This document shows, piece after piece, positions 36,033 through 46,442 of a stretch of DNA of 64,000 bases. Below the pieces are notes generated by a model. It worked only from the letters and a program-made list of their open reading frames with translations, did no database searches and was not told the origin of the DNA. Every line of letters starts with the position of its first letter. Positions within the stretch are counted from its first letter, which is position 1. The translations under genes were made by a program, and so were the position numbers. Origin of the DNA: Watersipora subatra (lineage: Eukaryota; Bryozoa; Gymnolaemata; Cheilostomatida; Watersiporidae); NCBI RefSeq assembly GCF_963576615.1, contig NC_088715.1, forward strand, positions 51,314,007 to 51,378,006. The letters run 5' to 3'.

Positions 36033-36144
36033 CTAAAAATGTCATGAAATTTACTCCAACACAATGGAATGTGTACTCTTTAATAAAGAATGGAAATTGA
36101 GGTAAACAGACAGCCAACAAAGAAGTTAGTCCACAGCCTAAAAC
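36033..36144 (-). CDS. Exon-like ORF a of module X (copy D unit)
   Basis: Open and co-linear with 27936-28047, reading GCGLTSLLAVCLPQFPFF and ending FMTFLG before an AG/GTAGGT donor. The acceptor side has drifted (TCAAG instead of TTTAG). Unassigned membrane-protein exon. Confidence 0.35.
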
Positions 36145-36484
36145 TTGAAAATTATAAATGCAAAGAAATAAGCTCTTCTACTCAATCAATACAGCAACAT
36201 TTCAAGGTTACCATTAATTAACATCTTTGGAATTGTCTCACCTTGAACCAATTACCACAGCATATTACAGTCAAACCTTAACTTGTGAAAGCTGTGGCAT
36301 GTAAGGTTTAGGCAAATGTTCTGCTCGATATACAAAGTATGTTCCTGCATACATGTTTAAAATCTCTTGAAACAATATTAAGAATGAAAGGAAAAAATAT
36401 GAAAACCATAAAAACGTATAAAAATAAATTCAAATAAAAATAAAATATGAAAATACTAAAAAGTATAAAAGAAATTAGTTAATT

Positions 36485-37060
36485 TAGATATATATAAACT
36501 TTATTCACAATGGTTTAGACCTGCTTAGAATGAATAAGACCGTGAAACAAAAAAATAGTAAAATGAAGTAAATTATGTGTATTGAAAGAAAGAGCTCTTT
36601 TTACATAACACTGTTCTGCGATGTAAATTGGCAAAATGTTGGTGTCTGATATAAAATGTTGTTGTTTTTTGGGGAAGTAACAATGTAGCGGATGGTGAAG
36701 CAGATTAGAGATTCGATTAGAGTATTTTACTCAGCAAATATTTAAAAAGACATTCAGGTCCTAAGAATTAAGGACAATTAAACGCTGGTCATAGCTGTCT
36801 ATATCGGGTGGCAAAACCCTGAAGCATAATTTTTGAAATCGTTCCAATTTTTCTTTATCAGTTTTCGATACAGAGGGATATCAGCTTGGAGCGGCGTAAG
36901 ACAAAATGGGAGATTATATAATGTTGGTAGAAGACTAATAGACCTCTTTGTTTTACACTTATCTTTTCTAGCTAAATTAGAGCATGAGTTGTCGGTTTAG
37001 TTTTTGAGATAATAAAGTTGACATGGCTTGAGAACTGTAAATGATTGCTTATTTGTATGC
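36485..37060 (-). mobile_element. LINE 3' fragment (module X, copy D unit)
   Basis: Minus strand shows SKTDKEKLERFQKLCFRVLP and further CR1/Jockey-like C-terminal text, then AATAAAG near 36500. Broken by stops and 5'-truncated. Confidence 0.65.
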
Positions 37061-37150
37061 CCAATTAGTCCTAACAATGACAATTCTTTGTTTCGTAGCA
37101 TTTGTTATTATATTATCAAAAGTGTGTATTGATCTTCTGGTAGAGATAAT

Positions 37151-38245
37151 CGTTTCATTGGAGTAAGTAAACAGAGTGCTGTCAGGTGGGATATCATTTA
37201 AAGATGGTTGCATTTACTGTCTTTACAATGGCTGTCATTGTAAATTATGTGTGTGCGAGAGCAAACCCTCGTAGATCGAATAGTTTTGCTTGGCTTACCG
37301 CAAGCAGAGGCTGTGTGCGTGTTTTGCGAGCCATTGTTGTACAATCAATCAATCTCGGTTGGACATGACTGAGTCCAGTGGCAAGTGAACCTAGATGACT
37401 ATAGACATGCCCAGTTGCAGAGAGCAATTTAACCACACCAGTGGCCATTTTTGGGAATTGAACCCCATCCTGTTGTTTGCAGGACAGTTGCTCTAGACCA
37501 CTTACCTCCGTAGGTACCATTCATAGACGCACAGGAGACACAAACTCACACGGGCTGATTTGTGCAGTTCTATACATGGATACTTATTATCTATTGTCTT
37601 CAATCGTTCTAAGATTTGAAATAAAGTAAGGTTTTATGTGGTATATTAATGTTTTCCATAAAATGATGTCTTAATAAAAAAAGGCTATGCGTTTGAGAGA
37701 GATGTTTACACATTGGCGCATGTAATATGCCTCTGCTGGGTATATCTCAGGCTATATTATAGTGTTAGTAAAATAGAACAGGACACGCTCTTCCCTATAT
37801 TAATCACAAACCTTTTGGGCATCAGCACAAATAATATGCTTCCATTTTATATTATTGCTCTTTTGTCAGTTAAAAAGTTTTTATGTTTCATATAGATATT
37901 ATTTGCGTGATTGGCTAACATTCGTTTTGCATGTCAATTTGTAGATTGATTCTCATGACCAACAAGCTAGGAACTTTTGTAACTTTAAACTACTGTGTAA
38001 TCCTAGTCAATACGTCGAAATGGGTATAACTATGACTGACTGTTTAACATATTTATATTTATACCGGTATATATATTTTCACATGTATATATTATATAAC
38101 ATAAATTACATTATAATATATTATATATACCAAATATATAAGAGTATTAAAAAACTATAAATTTGTAAGGCAGCAATGTTTAAAAATTTTAAACAATCAT
38201 ACCAGTTGTTTTCTAAATTAAAAAAAACTGAGTGTCTAAATGTAT
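37151..38245. repeat. Conserved 3' flank of type II FucT (copy E unit)
   Basis: Uninterrupted version of the flank, with the SINE-like block at 37430-37560 (minus; B-box GGGGTTCAATTCCC, CCTG/CAGG stem around a 7-nt loop) and the TA-rich palindromic tract near 38060-38140. Short ORFs here are not called. Confidence 0.75.
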
Positions 38246-38718
38246 TTACAAAAGTTTTAGTTCTCCACAGTTTGTACCACAATTCCAGTCGGCAGCGTGT
38301 CGGTGTCGACCAGACTCTAAAATTGAAGCATTGTTTGCCATTTTACAAAGATTACAAACGGATGTCTGTGGCATGCCAGTATATTTAATGATGTAATGTT
38401 TTCTCCACTCGTGGTACCTGTTATAGGCAGCATCATCTTGCATCAGATGCTGCAGGTATTCTCCAAGCTTTTTAATAGAAGAGAAGTTGTAGGCGTGTAT
38501 GAAAGAGTCAGGCGGAGCCACACTTGTGTAGTCAACTGAAAGACCACCAACTGCCACAGAAACAAAATGGCCACCGCAATGGAGCCTTGTCCAAAATTTC
38601 TCAGTAATATAATCCTTGCAGAGAGAATTTTCGAATGCAAGATAGAACTTATATTTAGAATGCTTTACAGCTTCACATTCAATGTCATTTCTTCCGCATG
38701 GTTGGTTTCCGGTACATT
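38246..38718 (-). pseudogene. Alpha-1,3-fucosyltransferase (GT10), type II copy E, 3' third only
   Basis: Open from KCTGNQPCGR through the donor-site signature (FENSLCKDYITEKFW, then TRL for KRL) to the normal C-terminus. One codon is missing after GGLSV, and PVVV has become SVAV. Everything upstream, about 270 codons with the anchor, stem and N-domain, is gone. Homology stops at 38718, exactly where a LINE 3' tail begins. It cannot encode a membrane-anchored enzyme. The missing 5' part is not found on the far side of the LINE, so insertion was accompanied or followed by a deletion. Confidence 0.92.
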
Positions 38719-39966
38719 TGTTTGTTTGTTTGCTTGCTTTATTTCATCAATAATATATGAATATATACAAAAGAAATGAAAACTAAGACAACAAACATCC
38801 AGAGAGGGTGATGATGAGGCCATGTGCACGATAGCAAAAGCTAATATTTAGCGCGGACTTAGGGTGCAGATTACAGACGAAAATTAATTAAGCATCATAG
38901 TTAAAAAAATTATCCCAATAGCCATGCCGTTAAGCTCCTCTTAAAACCTAATGTGTTTTGTATACCGCAAATAGAAATAGGCAGAGTATTCCACAAAACA
39001 GCTTCTTGATAAATTGTTCTTTTGTGACCAGCAGCGGAAGATGATTTAGGTAGAGGTAAGTTGAATTTAGAATTTCGAGTGAAATAGTGCTGTGAGGGAT
39101 GAGAATATGATGAGTAAAAAGATATATGAGCTCTAAGCAAAGTTCAAAATTTAAACAACCGACTAACATTCAAAATGTTGCATCTTTTAAAAATATCGAG
39201 TCGAGAAATAAAAAGGTTTCTTATTAATAATGCGACCTACACTTTTTTGATAAATAAATAATTTTTCAAGATAAATTAATGGAGCATTTCCCCAGGCTTC
39301 AATACAATATGAAATTTTTGAATTGATCATTGAGTTATAAAGTAAAATTAGAATATTTTGTGGTAAATGAAAAGATAATCTGTACAATAGGCCACTAATT
39401 GGACATAATTGTTTTAATAAGCTTTCTATATGTAATTTCCAGTTTAAATTGTTGTCAATAGTTATTCCGAAAAATTTAACACTGTCTTTTTTCTTAATTG
39501 TATCACCATTTAAAAAAGAGAATTTTCGTTTAATTTAAAATTGTTCTGATAGCTCTTTAAAATAACGTAAATTGTCTTCCTAATGTTAATAATTAATTTT
39601 TTGTGTTGACACCATCTTGTAAATTCTATCAAATCAGTGTTTATAAGGTTAATGTCATCATTTAAGTTTTTTGATTTGTAAAACAAGCTAGTATCATCAG
39701 CATACAATATAGGCGTTAAGAATTTTAGGTTAGAGCATAAGTCGTTAATATATATTAAAAATAGCGTTCGACCTAAAATTGAACCATGTGGTACTCCATA
39801 AGTTATATTGCTACAATTTGAATAAGTGGAATTTATCAATATAGTTTGGGAGTGATCTGTCAAATAACTCTTAATTCATGTAATGCAATTTTGGCCACAG
39901 CCCAACAATTTCATCTTGGTCAGTAAAATGTTATGATCAATAGTATCGAAAACTTCACGTTTAATA
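38719..39966 (-). mobile_element. 5'-truncated CR1/Jockey-type LINE
   Basis: Minus strand. Sense order: FDTIDHNILL with the usual tryptophan of the next motif replaced by a stop near 39876, GVPHGSILGRTLFLIYINDL, then the reverse-transcriptase core YADDT (39510-39863), then C-terminal motifs near 39300 (AWGNAPL) and 38950-39140 (AVLWNTLPISICG). It ends AATAAAGCAAG and a (CAAA)n-like tail at 38719-38740. Endonuclease and 5' parts are absent. Interrupted by stops, hence dead. Confidence 0.88.
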
Positions 39967-40315
39967 TCAGTCGCTTTTTCTTTGCATTTTCCTTTATTGT
40001 ACCGGCAGGCTTTCGGTCTACGCACAGTTCTTTTAATTCACCTAATTTTGCACTGTGTTGTGGAAGTCAGCGCTGACTAGCCACTTGAAAGTGGTTACTG
40101 CGTACAAGTTGTCTTCCACCGAATGAGTAGTAGCCTTGATGCACAATTGTAATGACCGTTTATTAGACGAGCTCTATAAGCATGAAGAGACAGAATAAAT
40201 AAATACAAGTCAATACAATCAAGCGTAAGTCTGAAATGAGTTTCAATATAAATACTCTAACAGTTACCCTTGTAAGTGCAAGAGTGTCAAGATATATATG
40301 TATCGCTATCAATAC
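39967..40315. mobile_element. Fragment of Tigger/pogo-like element
   Basis: About 320 bp aligning with 19033-19350 (TTTATTGTACCGG, GGAAGTCAGYGCTGACTAGC, GAATGAGTAGTAGCC). It holds the leader of the transposase region but not its coding part. It directly abuts the LINE, then joins the type II 3' flank. Confidence 0.7.
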
Positions 40316-41442
40316 GTTTATCCTAAAAACGTATTTCCATGTTTCCTAATGCCCTTTTTATCTTTGCACCGCCACCAGTTCACTCCCACAAAGCCATGAT
40401 GTTTTCCGCAACAACGCATAAGAGCTTTTGTGCATGCACAAATTGTCCTACGCAATGATAACAGTTTGTTACGAAGCACTCGTTACATGTATTATAATAT
40501 CAAAACTGTGTATTGATCTTCTGTAAAGATAGGCATTTCATTGTAAGGAGTAAACAGAGTGTATGATGTTAGGTGGGAGATCATTTAAAGATGGTTGCGT
40601 TTGCTGTTATCACTAATGAGCAGCCTTTTTAGGGAATTGAATCTCAACCTGTTGTTTGCACGTCAGGTGTTCTAAACCACTTATCTTCGTAGGTACCATT
40701 CATAGACACACGTGAGACACACAAACTCAAACACGCTGAATTGTGCCCTCTTACGTCAATAAACACATATTTAGTTTCTATTGTCTACAATTGTGCTAAA
40801 ATTTGAAATAAAGTGAGGTTTCATTTGGTATATTAACGCTGTTCATAAAATAAAGTCTACACAAAAGAAGCTATGTGTTTGAGAGGGGTGTACACACATT
40901 GGCGCATGTAATATGCGTCTGCGGGTATATCTCAACCTACATTATAGTGTTAGTAAAATGGAGCAGCCCATGCGCTTCCCTGTATCAATGACAAACTCTT
41001 CAGACATCAGCACAAATAATATGCTTCCATCTTATATTATTGCTTTGTTGTCATTTAAAATGTTTTTATGTTTTATATAAATATAGTTGCATGATTGTCA
41101 AACCTTCCTTTTTGCATGTCGATTTATAGATTGATTCTCATGACCAACAAGCTAGGAGCTTTTGTAACTTTAAACTACTGTGTAATCCTAGTTAATAAAT
41201 TGAAATGGGTATAACTATGATTAACTTTTGCACCTTTACATACTTTTACATAAACCGGTATATATATTTTGTACATATACACATATTATATTACATGTAT
41301 TACATTATAATATATATTACAGACACAGTATATATAAAAGTATTTATGAAAACATAAATTTGTAAAGCGATGATGCTTAACAAATTTGAACAATTGTAGC
41401 AGTTGTTTTGTAAATTAAAAAAAAACTGCTTTATACACGTTT
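40316..41442. repeat. Conserved 3' flank of type II FucT (copy F unit)
   Basis: Aligns from TACGTTTATCCTAAAAACG with 21127-22329, with a SINE-like block at about 40615-40740 (minus) and a TA-rich tract near 41250-41340. No gene. Confidence 0.75.
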
Positions 41443-42717
41443 TCACAAAAGTTTCAGTTCTCTACAATTTGTACCATGATTCCAGTCAGCAGCAAGTCGG
41501 TGTCGGCCAGACTCTAAAATGGAAGCATTGTTTGCCATTTTACAAAGATTACAAACGGACGTCTGTGGCATGCCAATATCTTTAGTGATGTAATGTTTTC
41601 TCCACTCATGGTACCTGTTATAGGCAGCGTCATCTTGCATCAGATGCTGCAGGTATTCTCCAAGCTCTTTAATAGAAGAAAAGTTATAGGCGTGTATGAA
41701 AGAGTCGGGCGGTGCCACACGTGTGTAGTCATCTATCGAAAAACCACCGACTACTACAGGAACGAAATGGCCGTTGCAATGGAGCCTTTTCCAAAACTTC
41801 TCAGTAATATAATCTTTGCAGAGAGAATTTTCGAATGCCAGATAGAACTTATATCTAGAATGCTTTACAACTTCACATTCGATCTTATGTCTTCCACATG
41901 GTTGGTTCCCAGTGCATTTACCAAAGACGTCCACGTCTACATACTCACCCAACTCTTTTATGGTTGCTATTCTGTCATAACCGTTGGATTTACAGTTAGA
42001 CACATATACGTAAGCGCCTCTCGTCTTTCCTTGCGTATAAGCAATACTTGGTAATAAAGGGTCCTCGCTCTTCATTGAGTATGTTTCTCCAAATGGCCAA
42101 AATATAGAGCTATTTCTAACATATGTCATAGTACCATTGAAACTGTTAAATATGTCCTTCCATGGAAAGAAAGTTGGAGGTTCAAGGGAATAAACAAGCC
42201 AAACTTGAGCACGCCGGCGAAATCGAAGAGTTTTCTCCACCACAGTTGACCTATATTCAACTAACACTATGTCAGCAAAGTCGGCGTCAGAAAAATTGCT
42301 GCTAAATGTAAAGTCGCAGTTGTTCAAAGCACACTGGCTAAAGTTCAGATCTCGTTTGAAAATTTTGTTGAAATCGCGTGTCTGAGGATCATTCGCGTCT
42401 GTAGGTTGGTATATTATCCGAGTCGCTTTCTTTGGAGCAGCAGAAGTGGCTGTCTTTATAGGTTCGCTGTCTCCATCACTGGCTGTAACAGGTTGTGATG
42501 ACTCAGCTATCATCGATCCATTTTGTAGCGGTGTTTCTTTTGCTTCCATATATCTGGCGCTACCCGTCCTTTCAGGAAAAACAAGATTTCCAAATTTTTC
42601 GGTTGCAGGAGAATTCAGCACTGTATAAACTGCAATAACTATAACTGTGTAAGCTGTGATAGCGGCAAATGCTATCCACTTTTGAGATGATATCCCATGT
42701 AAAACCATCCTCTCCAT
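41443..42717 (-). CDS. Alpha-1,3-fucosyltransferase (GT10), type II copy F, intact
   Basis: 424 aa, co-linear with copy D. Golgi type II membrane fucosyltransferase by family knowledge. Signal anchor about 14-34 (WIAFAAITAYTVIVIAVYTV), stem, then N-domain with NFSQCALNNC. The usual SHEPP is SLEPP here, a change at a conserved His in this family array. Signature FENSLCKDYITEKFWK, PVVVGG, VAPPDSFIHAYNFSS and C-terminal CxxC are all present. The frame is fully open, but the TATA box upstream is altered (TATGAAA), so it may be weakly expressed. Long plus-strand ORFs opposite are shadows. Confidence 0.94.
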   Translation of the reverse strand: MERMVLHGISSQKWIAFAAITAYTVIVIAVYTVLNSPATEKFGNLVFPERTGSARYMEAKETPLQNGSMIAESSQPVTASDGDSEPIKTATSAAPKKATRIIYQPTDANDPQTRDFNKIFKRDLNFSQCALNNCDFTFSSNFSDADFADIVLVEYRSTVVEKTLRFRRRAQVWLVYSLEPPTFFPWKDIFNSFNGTMTYVRNSSIFWPFGETYSMKSEDPLLPSIAYTQGKTRGAYVYVSNCKSNGYDRIATIKELGEYVDVDVFGKCTGNQPCGRHKIECEVVKHSRYKFYLAFENSLCKDYITEKFWKRLHCNGHFVPVVVGGFSIDDYTRVAPPDSFIHAYNFSSIKELGEYLQHLMQDDAAYNRYHEWRKHYITKDIGMPQTSVCNLCKMANNASILESGRHRLAADWNHGTNCRELKLL

Positions 42718-42820
42718 TCGCTAATAATAATGAACAATGAAAGGAGTATATCTATCCAAGATCGATACACACTTTTAGTAGTGACAATAACAAATGCTTT
42801 CTGTTATTGTGAACACCTCA

Positions 42821-42827
42821 TTTCATA
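42821..42827 (-). promoter_or_regulatory. Degenerate TATA box of copy F
   Basis: At the place where copies C, D and G have TATAAAA, this copy reads TATGAAA (minus strand), 104 bp upstream of the ATG. Probably a weakened core promoter. Confidence 0.45.
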
Positions 42828-42829
42828 TG

Positions 42830-43666
42830 CCCATAAGAGGCTATCCATTGTTATGGAAGAGCGTTAAGATTTCATGGACACTTGATAGCGAGTCTGAGAA
42901 AGTATAGCGGTGAGATTAAAGGTCATTGCTTTAGGCGCTAAGATGACCTCAAACCGCATCCAACCAAACCTTTGAATAAAATATACTGTGTCATTGAAAT
43001 CACATGAAACTAAAGTCGTGTCTACACCAGCCAAAAATTGAACAGATTTTGCTAAAATCTTGACCGGTCAATAAATTCAGAAAAAGATTTTATCTGCAGG
43101 CTTATAATATTTTGAAAAATTTGGAAATTAATTTAATATATCTATTCTAGAGATAATGGGAAAGATTTTAGATTACCCGAGTTAAGTTAAGGTTATAATC
43201 CTCATGATAACAACTTTTACAGAGATTGGATATACATGTACATGCAGTTGTATGCCTGTGAACTTCAAGTTACTATGTTTGCATTCAAATTGTTACATAA
43301 TAGCACTTGAGACTGAAATTACTGCAGCTAGTAGGTAGCCTATATCTTGCTTTTAACAGTCACAGCACTATATACAATCTTCTGTCAGTTAACTGCACCT
43401 AGTATCTTTTAACTAAAACCAATACATGGTGTAAAGTATAAACTATTTGACTGTTTGATAAGTACAGTACCTAAATAAAATAGGAAAAATAATAGAATAC
43501 TCAAGAAAACTTGAGGTGTATTCTATATCAGTTGAGAAGTTCTAAAGCTCATGGATAACTATAGAACTATCTATAATAGAACTGCTTGGAACCCAGGCTA
43601 AGTGTTTTCGCAATTTATCCTTAAGTAATACATTTTAATAAATCTAGTTTTTACTATTTAATTTTG
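42830..43666. repeat. 5' flank of copy F with orphan type I 3' tail
   Basis: Type II 5' flank up to about 43560, then AGAACTGCTTGGAACCC...AATAAATC (43570-43650), which matches the 3' tail of the type I genes. It includes the uninterrupted Helitron target TTCTATATCAGTTGA. Ends at the piggyBac insertion. Confidence 0.7.
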
Positions 43667-43867
43667 TTAACCCTTTTGCAGGTGATGCGACATTAATGTC
43701 ATTTTGAGATAGTGATTCTAGTGGTTAGTGCGACATTAATGTCGCTATCGTACGCACTATGTCTTAAGACTTAATATTGGTCTGTGTTCATTTTTTCATT
43801 CAATTAAATACTTTCTAAAGTAAAAGAACACATGTGAAGACTTGAATAACTACATTTTAGACATGTA

Positions 43868-45192
43868 CGAGGTCTGATCAACGAGTTCCAGGAATGGCTG
43901 TATTGTTGCAATATAGATAGTTTTACAAACAAACTAAATTAATCTCCTTCAAAATACATTCCTTGAGAGTCTATACATTTAGTCCAACGCCGCTGCCATT
44001 GCTCAAAGCAGTGACAGAAGTCCGCTTTCTTCAGGGCCCGCAACTCCGAAGTTGTATTTCTTTTAATTGATTCGATGTCTTCAAATCGTTCACCTTTAAG
44101 GGAAAATTTTAACTTTGGAAACAACCAGAAGTTACAGGGAGCAAGGTCTGGTGAGTACGGGGCATGAGGCACAATAGAGATGGAGTGTTTGGCACAGAAT
44201 TCATTCACAGTCAAAGATGTGTGTGCTGGGACGTTATCGTGATGTAACCTCCAACCACCTGGCTTTGCTAAAGCTGGTCTTTTGCGCCTGATACTTTCTC
44301 TCAAGCGCCTTAAGATATCTCTGTAAACATACTGATTAACAGTAGTTCCTGGAGGTAAGAACTCTTTGTGTACTATTCCATCAATCTCAAAGAAAACAAC
44401 CAGAAGCGTTTTGATCGCTGACCGTGACATCCTCGCCTTCTTTGGTCTAGGAGACTCAGGTGACTTCCACTGTGAACTCTGCATTTTGGTTTCAGGGTCG
44501 TACCCATACACCCAGCTTTCATCAGCTGTTATTACAGTTTTTAGAAAGTCGGGATCATGCAGTACTTCTGTCTTAAGTTCGCTACAAATGTCAATTCTTC
44601 TCTGCTTTTGATCATCATTCAGAAAACGTGGAACAAACTTTGCAGCTACCTTATGCATGTTAAGATCTTCTTTTAATATTTTATGAATGGTACCAAAAGA
44701 AAGCCCAGTTTGTTGGCTTACTTCTCGTATAGTAACACGGCAATCAGCGTTGACTATAGCCTTTACAGTGTCAATAGCAGTGACAGTCCTTCGTGATGTT
44801 GGAGCTCCACAGCGTTTATCGTCTTCTACCTCTTCTCTTCCTTTTATAAACCGTTTGTGCCATTCATAGCCTTGTGTTTTCTTTAGGGACTCATCTCCGA
44901 AGGCTGTATGCAACATTTGAAGGGTATCTGATGGTGATTTACCGAGTTTAGCACAACATTTTATACAGACGCGTTGTTCGTTTTGATCGGCCATTTTGAA
45001 AAATTTGCCGAATGATCCAAACTAGTCCGTGATTGTATTAATATTGCTTAGCAACGACTAAGAATTTTGGCCTAAAACTTTCTGTACTAACTAATTAGGA
45101 TTTGTTCTTTTGTTTGCAACCATGAAAAATAACTCCGACATAGACTACTAGTCGTGATAATACAATTCCGGGAACTTATTGATCAGACCTCG
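43868..45192 (-). mobile_element. mariner element, full length
   Basis: 1325 bp between TA dinucleotides at 43866-43867 and 45193-45194. The terminal inverted repeats of about 30 bp share CGAGGTCTGATCAA at the tip, with about four differences further in. It carries a full-length transposase ORF on the minus strand, with leader and trailer of normal size. Nested in the piggyBac element. Confidence 0.95.
43939..44994 (-). CDS. mariner transposase, open frame but third catalytic Asp replaced
   Basis: 351 aa, usual length. N-terminal paired-type DNA-binding region (helix-turn-helix about 10-60 and 85-115), then WVPHEL-equivalent region around 120, then the RNase H-like DDE domain. First Asp in TADESWVYGY (D158), second in HHDNVPAHTS (D253). 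The third should lie 34 residues later in YSPDLAPCDF, but codon 288 (44131-44133) reads AAC: PCNFW. The triad is thus DD34N, which in the mariner family abolishes or strongly reduces 3' cleavage while DNA binding can persist. The frame is otherwise intact, so the loss is recent, or this copy was moved in trans. Start ATG follows AAA of the leader (MADQNEQRVC). Confidence 0.93.
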   Translation of the reverse strand: MADQNEQRVCIKCCAKLGKSPSDTLQMLHTAFGDESLKKTQGYEWHKRFIKGREEVEDDKRCGAPTSRRTVTAIDTVKAIVNADCRVTIREVSQQTGLSFGTIHKILKEDLNMHKVAAKFVPRFLNDDQKQRRIDICSELKTEVLHDPDFLKTVITADESWVYGYDPETKMQSSQWKSPESPRPKKARMSRSAIKTLLVVFFEIDGIVHKEFLPPGTTVNQYVYRDILRRLRESIRRKRPALAKPGGWRLHHDNVPAHTSLTVNEFCAKHSISIVPHAPYSPDLAPCNFWLFPKLKFSLKGERFEDIESIKRNTTSELRALKKADFCHCFEQWQRRWTKCIDSQGMYFEGD

Positions 45193-45209
45193 TATCTTTT
45201 TATTTCAAC

Positions 45210-46442
45210 TTGTTTTGGGCGATTATGGGTATAAATAGAAAGAAGACTATTGAATCCTACTGGGTCAGCACCAACTGGTGTCAGATTGCCCCACCATTCA
45301 AAGAAACATTTACACGGGATACTTTCAAACTGATCTTGCGTTTCTTTCATGTCAGTGACATTGACCAAGAGCCAGAGAAAGGAACACCGGAATATGATCA
45401 GCTCTACAAGTTCAGACCAGTACTAGAGCATCTAAACAAAGCTTGGCAAAAAGAGTTTAATCTGGGGCACGTTCTCTCAATTGACAAATCTATAGTGGGT
45501 TTTAAGGAGAGGTATCCGTTGGTGAATTACATACGCATCAAGAAACACCATCAATCGGGGTCGAAGGAATATAACTTGTGTGACTCTGCAACAGGCTACT
45601 GTTCACAGACTATGTATCATACCAAGGGAATGACAAAAGGTGTCTCTGGTCAGCCATTTTCTGTATGTGAAGCACTCATGGAGCCTCATATGAACAATAA
45701 CCACCATCTCATAGTAGATAACTACTACACAAGTGTAGACCTTTGTGAGAAGTTTCTGACCAAAAGCACATACGTCACAGGAACTATAAGAGCAGGCCAT
45801 GTGAAACTTCCCAATGAGATGAAAGTGAAAATGAAGAACAAAGGAGATATATTGGCTAGTAGAAAAGGCAACCTTCTTGCAGTCAGTTGGGTGGACAGAA
45901 AGCAGGTCAGATTGTTGTCCCCTTGCTCAACAGCAAACATGGTAGAGAAAGAGGTATACAATGCAACCAGAGAAGTTCCACAGGTAGTAGTAGACTACAA
46001 TTCTGGAATGGGGGGCGTAGATCAATCTGATCAGATGACAGATCAATATTCTGGAGAGTTTCACACAGTAAAGCTGTGGAAGAAAGTAGTCTTACACCTC
46101 ATTGACAGAACTGCTACCAATGCTTATATCTGCTACAAGGCTAATCCCAACATTGTAGGAAAGAAGATGGTCCATCACCGTTTTTTTATTCAGTTAGTCG
46201 AAGGGTTGATTGGAGATTACCGTGAGCCTAGAAAACGTGTAGGACAACCTAGCTGCTCTCCAGCTGCAAGGAAAACTGCCAGGCATTTTTTTGAAGTCAT
46301 TCCAGATGGTAAAAGAAAGAAATGTACTGTATGTGCTAAACCAAGAGGTCAAGGCTACAAAGGTTCTAGAATCCGTACACGGTGCAAAGATTGTGGAGTC
46401 GGATTGTGCAAAGGTGCTTGCTTCAACTCTTATCACAAATAG
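45210..46442 (+). pseudogene. piggyBac transposase, N-terminally truncated
   Basis: 410 codons of the DDE_Tnp_1_7 type, open from the mariner junction to TAG. Counting from 45210, catalytic Asp residues are present in SIDKSIVGFK (92), VDNYYTS (170) and MGGVDQSDQ (271). The C-terminal cysteine-rich zinc-binding domain has CTVC, CKDCGVGLC and ends NSYHK. Full piggyBac proteins are about 550-600 aa: the N-terminal domain of about 150 residues is missing, and only about 195 bp of element lie before the mariner. There is no ATG at the beginning; the first in-frame Met is at codon 6. Catalytic core intact but not a functional gene as it stands. Confidence 0.88.

Larger units (their letters stand above)
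34963..37150. repeat. Repeated module X, copy D unit
   Basis: Nearly the same as 47100-49300 over most of its length, closer to that copy than to the copy C unit, which suggests a later duplication. Contents annotated separately. Confidence 0.75.
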
